Source of the DNA: Arachis hypogaea | Taxonomy: Eukaryota > Streptophyta > Magnoliopsida > Fabales > Fabaceae | Direction of reading: 5' to 3' | Assembly (NCBI RefSeq): GCF_003086295.3 | Contig: NC_092053.1 | Coordinates: forward strand, 119,246,445-119,310,444 | Length of the DNA: 64,000 nucleotides | Shown here: positions 36,149 through 46,519 of the stretch, piece after piece | How the letters are laid out: each line of letters opens with the position of its first letter | How positions within the stretch are numbered: the stretch's first letter is position 1 | Translations under genes and position numbers: made by a program | Notes under the pieces: generated by a model | Told to the model about the DNA's origin: nothing | The model's database searches: none | What the model saw: only the letters and a program-made list of their open reading frames with translations

Positions 36149-37629
36149 TGATGGGAGAAAAAATGCCGGTTAAAAAATTCTGATAAAAGTAGCGTTACAA
36201 GTACAGTCTTAACCGACAAAAATTTCACTATCAATTTAAAAGTGTGTCAGTTAAAAATAAATAACCGGGAGTAGAATCCCGAGTCGTTTCCCAAAGAGTT
36301 GACACAGAATGTAAATTATTGGTAGAATTTTCCTAAATGTTTTGAAATTGAGAACGAAAAATAAATGGCTAGGAAGTAAAGCAATGAATAATAACAAGAG
36401 GTGTTATGTATTTGAAATAGAAAGCCTTGGTTAGGGGAGATAATTGGGGTTTCTATCCTTGTTGTCTTCCCCAAGTATAATCATAAAGGTTCATTACTCC
36501 CACTTATTTATCCTCTAATAACTGAAGGAAAGTCAAGTGGCTTCACTAACTCTAGCTCACCAGTCCTAATCACTTCATGAGGAAGGACTATAGTTGGTGA
36601 GAAATGAGCTAGCCAGCAATGTCCAATTACGATTGATACTTGAGCTTCACAACTCAAGGGATCCCAATTAATCAACCCTAAGCCAAGTTGAGAGTTTAAG
36701 TCATTAACATGAATGCCATTTTCATAAACATATAATATGAATAAATAAAAGACATGGTAATTCTGTAACATTAATTAAATCAAATTTTGCACGAACAATA
36801 ATTAATTAGAATCAAATACGTACTAGAATTAAACATAAAAATAATTCATTGCATTAATAAATTCAAAAATAACAAAATCCAAACATGAATTGAAAGTAAC
36901 TAAATGGAAAAACAAAATAAGTAGAAGTAATAGGAAGGAAAACTCTAAAGACAATGACTCCACTTGAAGGTAGTAGCAGCTCTCTCAAGATCCAATTCGA
37001 AGATGAACTAAGAATGCTAAGAACCCTAGGAGAAATAGTGTTTCTCTCTCTAGAATTCAAAACTAAACAAAAACTAAAGTGAAAGTGAAGTTGTCTTTAG
37101 TCTTAGCTTGCCCCCTGCCTCTAGTCTGTATTTTTTGGATTAAAACTGGGTTCAAATCAGCCTAGAAATCGCCCTCAGCAAGTTCTGTTAAGTGCAGCAC
37201 GTGACGCTTTGTCACGCGTACGCGTCGCTGAACTCCTGCGCTGGTCACGTGTACGTGTCAGTTACGCATACGCGTCGCTGTAAGATGCTCCAAATCACGC
37301 GCACGCGTCAGCCATGCGTGCGCGTCGCTCCTCGCTTCTTAGCTCCTTAGTTTCTTGTGTTCCTTCCACTTTAACATGCTTCATCTTTATCCTTTGAGCC
37401 ATTCATGCCCTGTAAACCTGAAAACACTTCACAAACACATCACGGCATCGAATGGTAATAAAGGAGAATTAAAAATTAACAATTTTAAGGCTTAGAAAGC
37501 ATGTTTTCAATCGTAACACAAAATTAGGAAGGAAATGAAAAACATGCAGTTTACATGAATAAGTGTGAGAGAAGTTGACAAAACCCACTCAATTCAGTCC
37601 AAAATATATCATAAAATAGTGGTGTATCA
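36149..37629 (-). repeat. 5' LTR of E3
   Basis: 1481 bp, partner of 18524-20003, right flank TTTAG. Palindrome cluster at 37195-37335 (CACGCGTACGCGTCGCT, CACGCGCACGCGTC, ATGCGTGCGCGTC). The copies here keep the CG steps slightly better than in the 3' LTR, where several have become CA/TG. Confidence 0.95.
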
Positions 37630-37639
37630 TTTAGTAACT

Positions 37640-38583
37640 ACTCTCGCGAACTCTTGTAATAAACTCTTCTTATTTGTGGCGCTTTTGCCAGGTCCTTACA
37701 CTTACGAAAGACATGTGACTAACAATGGGAACGATTGTATCTGAGGTAAGCATGATCAACGAATTTGCTGAGTGGCTACTGAAAATTGGTGATGGGTTGG
37801 TAGGGGACTCAACGGATGGCAAATCAAAGGTGGAGATTCCAAAAGACATGTTAATAAATGATAGCGCAGATGCATTTCATGAATTGGTGACATTTGTCTA
37901 CCCAAATTGTTGAGCAACATTAACGACATGGGATACTTCAAGGAAAGATCAATTCTTGCACCCACGTTGGAAGTGGTCAACGAGGTCAATGCATACATAA
38001 TGCAACAATTAAGTGGCGAAGAAAAAACTTATCTTAGCTCTGATACGTTGTGCATTGAGGAAGGGAACATGGAATCCGAGTTAGAAATGCTAACCTCAGA
38101 TGTCCTAAATGCCATTAATTGCTCTGGACTACCTCCACACCAACTAACACTGAAAGAAGGCGTGCCTGTTATGCTTTTTGCGTAACATTGATCAATCAAG
38201 TGAGTTGTGTAACGGAACAAGACTAATGGTAGGAAGACTAGGCACTCATATAATTAAATGTATGACGTTGACCAGAGACAAAACTGGGCAGGTGTTACTA
38301 ATTCCGTGCATGAACATGATACTTAACAACTAGACTCTTCCGTTCAGATTTCAATGGAGACAATTTTCAATTATCGTTTCGTTTGCTATGACTATAAATC
38401 ACAAGGACAAACGTTAAGCACAATTAGATTGTACCTACATAGGCCAGTTTTCAACCATGCACAATTGTATGTTGCTTTGTCATGAGTAAAATCTAAGAAA
38501 GGGCTAAAAATTTTGATTCAAAATCATTCATCTGTACTTCCCAATACAACGATAAATGTCGTATATAGAGAAGTCTTTTCGTA
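37640..38583 (+). pseudogene. Helitron-type PIF1-like helicase, C-terminal remnant
   Basis: Across several frames one can follow YLWRFCQVLTLTKDM, then FAEWLLKIGDGLVGDSTDGK, FKERSILAPTLEVVNEVNAY, EEKTYLSSDTLC, NAINCSGLPPHQLTLKEGVP and NGTRLMVGRLGTHIIKC. PVFNHAQLYVALS and NTTINVVYREVFS close it before a TAA at about 38583. This order is the C-terminal half of the Helitron helicase (PIF1 superfamily 1B). At least five stops or frameshifts are present. The Walker A part and the Rep/HUH nuclease are not in the window. E3 is inserted just before it, and the missing N-terminal half is not recognisable on the other side of E3. Confidence 0.85.
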
Positions 38584-38657
38584 ACTTAGGCTGAAACAAT
38601 GATCATGTATTTTATAATTTTTAATCCATAAATTATGAATTCAATAAGTGTAATCTA

Positions 38658-40495
38658 GAGTTAAACCCCAAAATGGTCCCTAAGATTCCAATTGCACCAA
38701 TTACGTCCCTGAGATTGAAAAAAATGCACCATATTAGTCCCTGACCTATTTTCCATTAACGACGTGATGACATGGCATGATGATGTGGACTGTAAGTGAC
38801 ACATGTCACTTCATGATTTGGCCACGTATAATGGTATGATGATGTGGTTACCAGTGACACGTGGTATGCTGACGTGGATGGTTGTGCCACATGTCACAAT
38901 GTTATTTGGCCACGTGTCCGTTTGTGCCACGTGTCGCAACAGTATTCGCCAACGTGTCATCCATTATGTCATCGTTGTATATGCACCAAATTAGTCCCTC
39001 ACTTTGCATTAAGTGACTCATTTTAGTCCCTGAAATTGAATGTCGTGTACCAAACTAGTCCCTTCACCAATTTTTTCTCATTTTTTTAAATTTAAAATTT
39101 TAATATCTTGGATACGCTAATTTCAATTCTATTTTTTCATATATCGTTTAAATACAAGTGCTTTCATAAAAATTTTTAAGATTTTACTTTTTAGTTTTAA
39201 TTATATAATTGTTTTTAATAATTTAACATTGGTAAATTTTGTAATATATAAGTATGTTATTATAAAAAAATAATTATATGATTGATTAGACACATTTATT
39301 TTCATAAAAAAATATGTGTTTTTAACAATAAATTAATAATTAAAATAAACATTTTTTCTCTTATGAAATACACGTTATGTGTAAATGAGCTAGATTGAAG
39401 GCACTTCAAGCACCCTCACTACCATCTTTGACCTCTGTAGTCTAGACGAAAGAGGTCAGAGAAGGTAATGAGGGAAGCTTGAAATGCCTTTACATCAACT
39501 CCAAGACGGCGGTTTTTAGGGATATCTGCAAGGAAATTTTTTTTTATAAAAGTACCGAAAGAGGTCGGAGATGGTAGTGAAGGTGCTTGAAAAGCCTTCA
39601 CGTCAACTCTAAGTCGGCGGTTAGGGTATTCGCAAGAGAAAAAATATTTTATAAAAATATTTTTATTTGAAGAACATGTGAAAAAATAGAATTAAAATTA
39701 ATGCATTCAAAAATATTGAGAATTTTGAATTTATAGAAAAAAATGAGAAAAAACTGGTGAAGGGACTAGTTTGGTGCACGACATTCAATTTCAGGGACTA
39801 AAATAAGTCACTTAATGCAAAGTGGGGGACTAATTTAGTGCATATACAACGATGACATAATGGATGACACGTGGATGAATACTGTTGTGACACGTGGCAC
39901 AAACGGACACGTAGCCAAATGACATTGTGACATGTGGCACGACCATCCACATCAGCATGTCACGTGTCACTGGTCACCACATTATCATACCATTACACGT
40001 GACCAAATCATGAAGTGACACGTGTCACTTACAGTCCACGTCATCATGCCATGTCATCACGTCGTTAATGAAAAGGAAAAGTATAGGGTACCAACATATT
40101 ATCTGCCAACTTCTGCCAACTCTTATTTATAATTGTGTTTCATGAAAGTGTGTTCATGGATGTGTCTAATAATTAATATATTTTAAATACATATATAAAG
40201 AGACACATCCAGAAAATATATCTATAAAGATACTTCTATTAAACACAGCTATAAAAAAGACATTTTTATTAGACACATCTACGAACACACTTCTATGAAA
40301 CACAATTATAAATAAGAGTTGGCAGAAGTTGGCAGATATGCTGTTGGTAACGTAGCGGAACCGTAATGAAAAATAGGTCAGGGACTAATATGGTGCACTT
40401 TTTTCAATCTCAGAGACGTAATTGGTGCAATTGGAATCTTAGGGACGATTTTAGTGCATGACGTCAATCTCAGGGACCATTTTAGGATTTAACTC
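38658..40495. mobile_element. Non-autonomous Mutator-like element (long TIRs), with a nested MITE
   Basis: Ends GAGTTAAACCCCAAAATGG and (reverse complement) GAGTTAAATCCTAAAATGG, flanked by a perfect 10-bp duplication GTGTAATCTA (38648-38657 and 40496-40505). The inverted arms extend about 500 bases inward (left to about 39180, right from about 39655). They are rich in CACGTG-type words (CCACGTGT, GACACGTG). The arms carry 'ggtccctaagatt', 'agtccctgaaattgaa' and similar phrases. The centre (39380-39655) contains two diverged copies of a unit of about 108 bp starting near 'gaaagaggtc'. No transposase ORF. 9-11 bp duplications and long TIRs are Mutator (MULE) hallmarks. Confidence 0.9.
40075..40363. 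mobile_element. 289-bp Mutator-like MITE nested in the MULE's right arm
   Basis: Interrupts the right inverted arm of the 38658-40495 element exactly where the left arm is continuous. It is flanked by a 9-bp duplication TAATGAAAA (40066-40074 and 40364-40372). It is almost a perfect hairpin: 'ctgccaacttctgccaactc' on the left is matched by its complement on the right, and 'tgtgttcatggatgtgtc' likewise. Ends GGAAAAGTATAGGGTACC and CGGTTCCGCTACGTTACC (reverse complement). No coding capacity. Confidence 0.88.
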
Positions 40496-40663
40496 GTGTA
40501 ATCTATTCAACTACTGACCCACATTAGTTGAGTTAAAAATGAGTCTATATTAAAAAATAAAAACAAAAAGTATCACTACACCAAATTTAATAAATAACTA
40601 CACTTATTTTATAATTTTTATTTAAGAAGTCATGATTAAATAAAATAATGATATTTATTTATA

Positions 40664-41036
40664 GAGAAAGTATAGGGAGCCAATGGCTTAAGCGTACAAT
40701 GTGTACAATGAAAGTTTAAAAAGTATTAAAGATATGACTATTAGTGTTACATTGTCCTATCAGGTTACGCTTTTGGGATGAGTGGTTTCATGACATGGTA
40801 TTAAAGTTCCAGATCCGGAAGGTCAAGAGTTCGAATCTTGGTGAACCCAAAATCAGCTTTTTATAACATGAGATGTTTATTATCCCTGGTATTCGGATGG
40901 TTATTCTGAATAGTATAGGTTGGTATCCGGATGATTATTCTGAATAGTATAGGTGATGTTCATTTTATTCATAAACCAAAGATTTAGCCTATTGTACATA
41001 TTGTACGCTTAAGCCATTGGCTCCTTAGCACTACTC
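40664..41036. mobile_element. 373-bp Mutator-like MITE with a tRNA-like B-box
   Basis: Flanked by a 9-bp duplication TTATTTATA (40655-40663 and 41037-41045). The inverted ends share 'ggagccaatggcttaagc' followed by 'gtacaat', and the outer bases are GAGAAAGTATAGG / GAGTAGTGCTAAGG. Inside, 'agagttcgaatcttgg' resembles a pol III B-box, and a short direct repeat 'attctgaatagtataggt' occurs twice at about 40900-40950. No ORF. Confidence 0.88.
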
Positions 41037-42078
41037 TTATTTATATAATTTTTTGATAGTCACTAAATATTTAAATTTTTAAGTAATAATATACACTCAA
41101 ATCTATTCCTTTGAATGTTTTTCTTATTTTCAATTTCTCAGAACCCTTAATGCCATTGAGATGAGAAGAGAAAAGATGAGACGGTAACAACAGCGTTCAC
41201 CTTCCATCGCCGTTCACCTTCCTTCGCCATTCGCGTTCTTCGCCGTTCACTTTCTTTCGCCGTCGCGTTCTTTGCCGTTTGCGTTCGTGTTCCCATTTGC
41301 GTTCGTGTAGAAGCCACTTTGCTCTGCTTCAAACTCTGCGGCGGAAATGCCCTCCTTCGTCGCCGCTGTGAGTTTCTCAGAACTGCCACCACATAATGCT
41401 CTGCTTCAAACTTCTTGTTCTTTGTTATGAATAAGTAGCTATTTGATTTGGTAGTGGTTTGGATTTTTTTACGAGACTGAATTAAAGTTTAATTTCACAA
41501 GCGCTCAACATGTTCGATGAAATGCTTCAACCAAATGCTTCACTGATTTTTATCATTAGTCCTTTATCATTAAGCCCCTTTTTTTGTAGAGCTATGAGAT
41601 CAGTTGTCATCTATGAGTCAATTATTTATCCGAATGATTAACTATTTTCACTTTTACTAATTATTCTGCTGGTCTTTCAATTATAGTAGTAGTAGGTATC
41701 ATGTTAACAAGCCTAGGTTCATGTTTTCTGAGGCTTCTTTTTCCATGTTTGTTGAATGCTTTAGCCCTTGAACACTAAAGTCTGAAAGACCATCTTAACT
41801 TTTTTTTACCAAAGATAGGAGACTCGAACCCGCAACCTCTTAATTGAGTATGGGGAGACTATGTCATTTGAGCTCTAATTCATTGGCAAAGACCATCTTA
41901 ACTTGTTTTTGTATGAGAATATAATATAATATGTATATTTATTTCCATTAAAGGTCATGTGTTGTGTTAGTTCATAGTTATGTATATATTAAGGGTGTGT
42001 TGAAGCCTCTCGTTGAAGTGAAAAGAAAAACATAAAATAAAAAAAATAAATAAAAAATAGTGATGAATATGGAAAAAG
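41037..42078. other. Interval between MITE and MULE with one SINE; no supported gene
   Basis: Apart from the SINE at 41802-41887 the stretch has no convincing gene. At 41190-41300 'gccgttcacctt/gccattcgcgtt'-type words repeat imperfectly. The basic 81-residue ORF on the minus strand (41147-41392) is a reading of those repeats and I do not support it. Confidence 0.5.
41802..41887 (-). mobile_element. 86-bp tRNA-derived SINE
   Basis: On the minus strand: a head GCCAATGAATTAGAGCTCAA with an A-box-like TTAGAGCTCAAATGACAT, then a B-box GGGTTCGAGTC, then CTATCTTTGG and an A-run of seven. It is bracketed by a perfect 17-bp duplication AAAGACCATCTTAACTT (41785-41801 and 41888-41904). The long duplication, pol III boxes and A-tail together identify a retroposed tRNA-like SINE. 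It has no body beyond the tRNA-related part, which is short for a plant SINE. Confidence 0.88.
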
Positions 42079-42087
42079 GAGTTAGTA

Positions 42088-43898
42088 GGCAAAGGATTCG
42101 ATGGTCCCAAAACGTTTAGACGATTAAATGGTCCCATAACAAAATATGTTTTTTTAAGTTTTTTAATAACTGCTAAATAGTCCTTATTTAATTTTAATTA
42201 TAAATTAGTCCTTTATATATATTATTTAATTATAAAATCTATTTTTTATTTTATAAAATTTTTTTTATCATTCATCTATCATGTTTATTGAGAATCAAAA
42301 ACTAAAACAATAATAAATTAGATCTTCCATTAATCGTAATAAATATTTTACAATCTTAATCGATCATAATTTTATCATTGATCCAATTACATACGTATTG
42401 GGTTGGAAAATCGTGTTTGTTAAAAATTCAATCGATTGGAATTGATATACAATCGATTGAATTTTGCAAGGTATGTGGGATTTTTCTTATTCAATTGATT
42501 GGTCATATTACCCAATCGATTGAAATCATCCAAGTAATCTGGGTTTAGTTAATTCAATCGATTGGTTCTGTTACCCCATCAGTAAATTATTATTTTCGAA
42601 AACTCCATTTTTCAACTTTAATTCCCCAAATACGAATTTTTTTATGCAAAACAAGTTCGCCGCACTATAATTTTCATAGAGTTTGTCTAACCCGGACGAA
42701 CTTCACTTTAAATTCTAAAAAAAATGGCTAACTCAAGTTCTTAAACTTCACAATAGATAATGACAACCATTATCATCGTTTCCAGAGTACACAAGAATAT
42801 TGGAGAAATAATAGTTTTTTTTAATTTATAATGAGAAAAAATCCTGGTTAAATATGTCTTATTCCGTGTATTTTTGGAGACGATGATAATGGTTGCCATT
42901 AATGTTGAAAAAGCCATACTTGTTATCGGTGTATTTTTGTGTATTCCTATGTACTCTTGTAGACGATGATAATGGCTTAAAAATTTGAGTTTCGTTGGTT
43001 TTGAAATAAATTCGAGTGAAATTTGCCGGGGTTAAGCAAACTCTATAATGTGAACTCTATAAAAAATATAGAGTGCGGCTAACTCGCCCTAAATAAAAAA
43101 AATCGTATTTGAAAAATTAAAGTTGAAAAATGGAATTTTGGAAAATGATTTTTTTTTTTAAATGATAAGTAAAAATGATTTTAGTGTTATAGGAAGTGTA
43201 CTGGAATTTTTTTCATTGGTAAATTTTGAAGATGTTAGGTATATTTACAGACATTGGGATGGATGAGTAATACTATGAGGACGATGACATTAACCAACAA
43301 AAAGAGCTAGTATGTGACCAAGATATGATGGATAAACAATATGAATCTGAACAAGATTTTGGAGATGAATTTAATAACGGAATAACAGAACCAATCGATT
43401 GAATTAACTAAACCCTGCTTTGATGATTTCAATCAATTGGGTAATATGACCAATCGATTGAATAAGAAAAGCCTCACATGCCTTGCAAAATTCAATCGAT
43501 TGAAGTTTGAAAAGCCTGACTTTCAATCGATTGATTTGTGCATCCAATCGATTGAATTTCTAAAAAACACGATATATTTTTTCAACCCAATAAATATGTA
43601 ACTAGATTAATGATAAAATTATGATCGATTAAGATTGAAAAATATTTATTACAATTAATGGAATATCTAATTTGTTATTGTTTTAGTTTTTATTCTCAAT
43701 AAACATGATAGATGAATGATAAAATAATAATTTATAAAATAAAAAATAGATTTTATAATTAAATAATATATAAAGGACTAATTTGTAATTAAAATTAAAT
43801 AAGGACTATTTAATAATTATTAAAAAAATTTAAAAAATATATTTTGTTATGATACCATTTAATGGTCCAAACATTCTGGGACCATCGAATCCGGTGCC
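42088..43898. mobile_element. Non-autonomous Mutator-like element with CAATCGATTG arrays
   Basis: Ends GGCAAAGGATTCGATGGTCC and (reverse complement) GGCACCGGATTCGATGGTCC, flanked by a perfect 9-bp duplication GAGTTAGTA (42079-42087 and 43899-43907). The arms are inverted repeats for at least 500 bases, and the centre (42600-43140) is itself a weaker inverted repeat. Nine exact copies of the palindrome CAATCGATTG sit in the arms: four on the left (42429-42564) and five on the right (43392-43554), plus variants. No transposase ORF. Superfamily by duplication length and long TIRs. Confidence 0.88.
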
Positions 43899-43907
43899 GA
43901 GTTAGTA

Positions 43908-45435
43908 CATTTTACAAAGGAAGGGTGAAAAAGGTTGAATAGTGTGTGACTCTTTTTGTTTTTCTTTTGGCTACTCTTTTAACAGTTAACCTATTTCTTA
44001 TTGTTATTAGAGGCTTAGACGAGATTTTAGATAAGATTCATTCATATAGTGATATGTATATAAGTAGTGCAACTCTTTAATTTGGTATGTATGGCATATA
44101 AATACATATTTACGAAGAAAGAAAAAGACACGTGGTAAAAATATCAAATCAAATCTTACATATCCCAATGAAATGAATGGCACTACCACCATTTCTTGCA
44201 GCTTTGATTAAAGGCACTAAGGCAGATGAGGGATGGGGTTACTACTGGGTTTCCAATTCTCTGTTTTCTCTTTCTTGTTCATTTAACAATTTTATGCATA
44301 ATCATACTGTGGTACTGGTTACATAATTATGCTAACATTTTATGCATATTCAATTTCTTACTAGTATACTCGCTCATTAGTAAATTTTATGCATTATTGG
44401 TGTGTCTTGCTTGTCATTAACAAACATGTCTTAATACCTTGTTCCTGATTTTATAGTCTGCAATGTTAGGTTGAGTTGTAGAAAAAATAATTTATCCTAG
44501 TTTTTTGTGTGTGAAAAGGGGTTAGCCTTGGCCCAAGAAGGATGTTGCTGCCTTGTGGCATAGAGTTCATTGACATTGTAAGTGTAATTTGTGTGAAAAA
44601 TTGAAAGGTTCCACCACTTAGGAGTGTAATTTTTAGGTTAGACTGAAATTCATGGGACATTGTCAATGTGAAGTTTTTCCCTTTTACAAGCTGAACAAAA
44701 ATTTGATATTAGTCCATGTAGAGTCTTTCTTATGTTGTAATGTTAAAGCACTACGAGTCTATGACTTTATCTTTTCAAATATGCATGTCTTGTGGAGTTG
44801 GATTTGATCACAGGGTATGCATTTATCATTTAGAATAGTTGGATTGAGGTCTGTAACAGTGAGAGCTTGCATTAACTTTTCAAACACTATTTATGCTTCA
44901 AATGGTTCAACGATTCATTACCATATACTGAGCCTATTTTAAGATAATTAACTCTTCCTAATACCCTGCAAAATGAAGCCACATCTAGAATTAAAATCTG
45001 ATATGATTAATTAACTTTGGTAATTATAATTCTTAAAAGAATCATATTCTAGAAGCTTACTCATCAAGAGATATATAATATCTTTAATTTCAACCTTGCT
45101 TAATACTCCAATGCTGCAGATTAGTAATATGTACATATAATATGAGAAGTAATTTGTGCTTTTTGTAATATCTTTTGTGAAAGTAGGGAGAAGATTCAGA
45201 CAAGTATTGTTGGAAGTGAGAGAGTTAAAAGGTGGAGCTTCCTTGCGACATCGCCACATTCAATTAGTTTTTTTCTTCATATTTATTTTTACTATGTAGT
45301 TTTTCTATATTTTTATTGCATTGTACTTTTCATAGTATAGTATTTATTGCATTACAGATAGAATTAAGGCTATACTCTTGTTTTTAACTTAGTTTTCACT
45401 TGAGCATTGTCTTATTTTGTATTTGGTTACTACAG
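43908..45435. other. AT-rich interval left of the ISWI fragment
   Basis: No coding exon, repeat or signal supported. It may include introns of the ISWI fragment that follows; I could not find another exon of that gene in it. Confidence 0.4.
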
Positions 45436-45840
45436 GGATTTTCTTCATGGAGCCGGAGGGGGCCAATGAGAAGTGTGGCCGAAATGATATAAAAGGTATT
45501 GCTTTTGAGATGGAAGGGAAAACTGAGGAGGAAGTTGAAAGATATGCAAAGTTCTTCAAAGACAGATACAAGGAATTAAATGGTACGCATTGTGACAATT
45601 AAGCATTCTTTTGTCTGTCATTTCTGTGTTTGGTTTATACTTGTTCTTTGAAATTTGTTTCTGATTAATATATGTTATTCCTAATTTACACATTTTGAAT
45701 CATTCTTTAGATTATGATAGAATTATTAAAAACATTGAGAGGGGAGGCTAGAATTTCACGGAAAGATGAAATCATGAAAGCTATTGGGAAGTTGGACAAA
45801 ACAAAGGGAAGTTATACAATGAAGAATGTGACAGGTTCAT
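45436..45840 (+). pseudogene. ISWI chromatin-remodeller gene fragment (SANT/SLIDE region), CHR11/CHR17-like
   Basis: Two exon-like pieces separated by a GT..AG intron. Piece 1 (45436-45582, after an acceptor 'tactacag') reads GRNDIKGIAFEMEGKTEEEV, ERYAKFFKDRYKELN. Piece 2 (45711-45840) continues in phase with DYDRIIKNIERG, then shifts one frame into EARISRKDEIMKAIGK, and shifts again into NKGKLYNEECDRFM. This is the SANT-to-SLIDE part of ISWI ATPases, which slide nucleosomes. About 15 residues expected between the last two blocks are missing. The intron is retained, so it is not a processed copy. No ATPase domain or other exons lie nearby. The fragment sits between a MULE and a CACTA end, so transposon capture is likely. 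Confidence 0.87.
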
Positions 45841-46519
45841 GGTTGGTATTATTCTTTTTTAATGTTAATAATAATAATTTCACTTTTCATTTAAACTCCA
45901 GAAGTCTTCTTGTGTTTTTTTTTTTTTTTTTTTTTGCAGAATTCTTTTTTACTTCATTATAAAACTTGCATATATGAGGAGCAAGTAAATTTTCTTGTGA
46001 CCTGATTTTCTTATTGAGGTAAGATAAGGATATACATTATATTTAAGTTTATGGACTTGCATACTTAATTTTCATCATCAGCAACTTCTAAAATGATTGT
46101 AGTTTATAATCATAGTCTCTTTAAAACTTGTTGATTTGTTAGCTATCCTAACATATTCTCTAAAATATTTTCTTTATATTCTCTAATACGACCATCTTCT
46201 TTTGCAAGTAATGAACCTCAACAACATAGACCATCCAACATTTAAAAGAGTTTTACAATTGAATTGTTAGCTTTACATGATTGGATTAAGTTGGAAGTTT
46301 TTGAATTTACATCTTATGGATTATGATTATGGAAAACTTTGTAGAATTTAACTTTTGAAATACATTGTTGCTATTTTTGTAAAACTTATGGAATTGAGTT
46401 TGAATTTGTTGAAATACAATGCTATTTTTGGAGAATCCAACTTTTGATAATAGAAATAAATTATTATTTTATTAGTAGACACATAAATTATTATTTATAA
46501 TAAAAAAAAGTTTTGATGT

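Larger units (their letters stand above)
18524..37629 (-). mobile_element. E3: complete 19.1-kb Ty3/gypsy (Athila-like) element with two nested insertions
   Basis: LTRs at 36149-37629 (5') and 18524-20003 (3') are in direct orientation, begin TGATACACC and end CCCATCA on the minus strand. They are flanked by a perfect 5-bp duplication TTTAG (18519-18523 and 37630-37634). Internal order on the minus strand is primer site, gag, protease, RT, RNase H, integrase, spacer with palindromes, Transposase_32-like ORF, polypurine tract. Two later insertions with their own perfect duplications split gag (30037-34607) and RT (26523-28146), leaving about 12.9 kb of E3 itself. LTR divergence is about 4% by eye over the first 270 bases, so it is younger than E2. 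Several stops and frameshifts make the polyprotein non-functional as a unit. Confidence 0.95.

Noticed and set aside
41147..41392. 81-residue basic ORF on the minus strand
   Set aside because: Translation of imperfect 'gccgttcgcctt'-type repeats; no start context, introns or homology.
41802..41887. A functional tRNA gene on the minus strand
   Set aside because: Although A- and B-box-like words occur, no cloverleaf acceptor pairing or anticodon arm could be drawn, and the A-tail plus 17-bp duplication identify a SINE.
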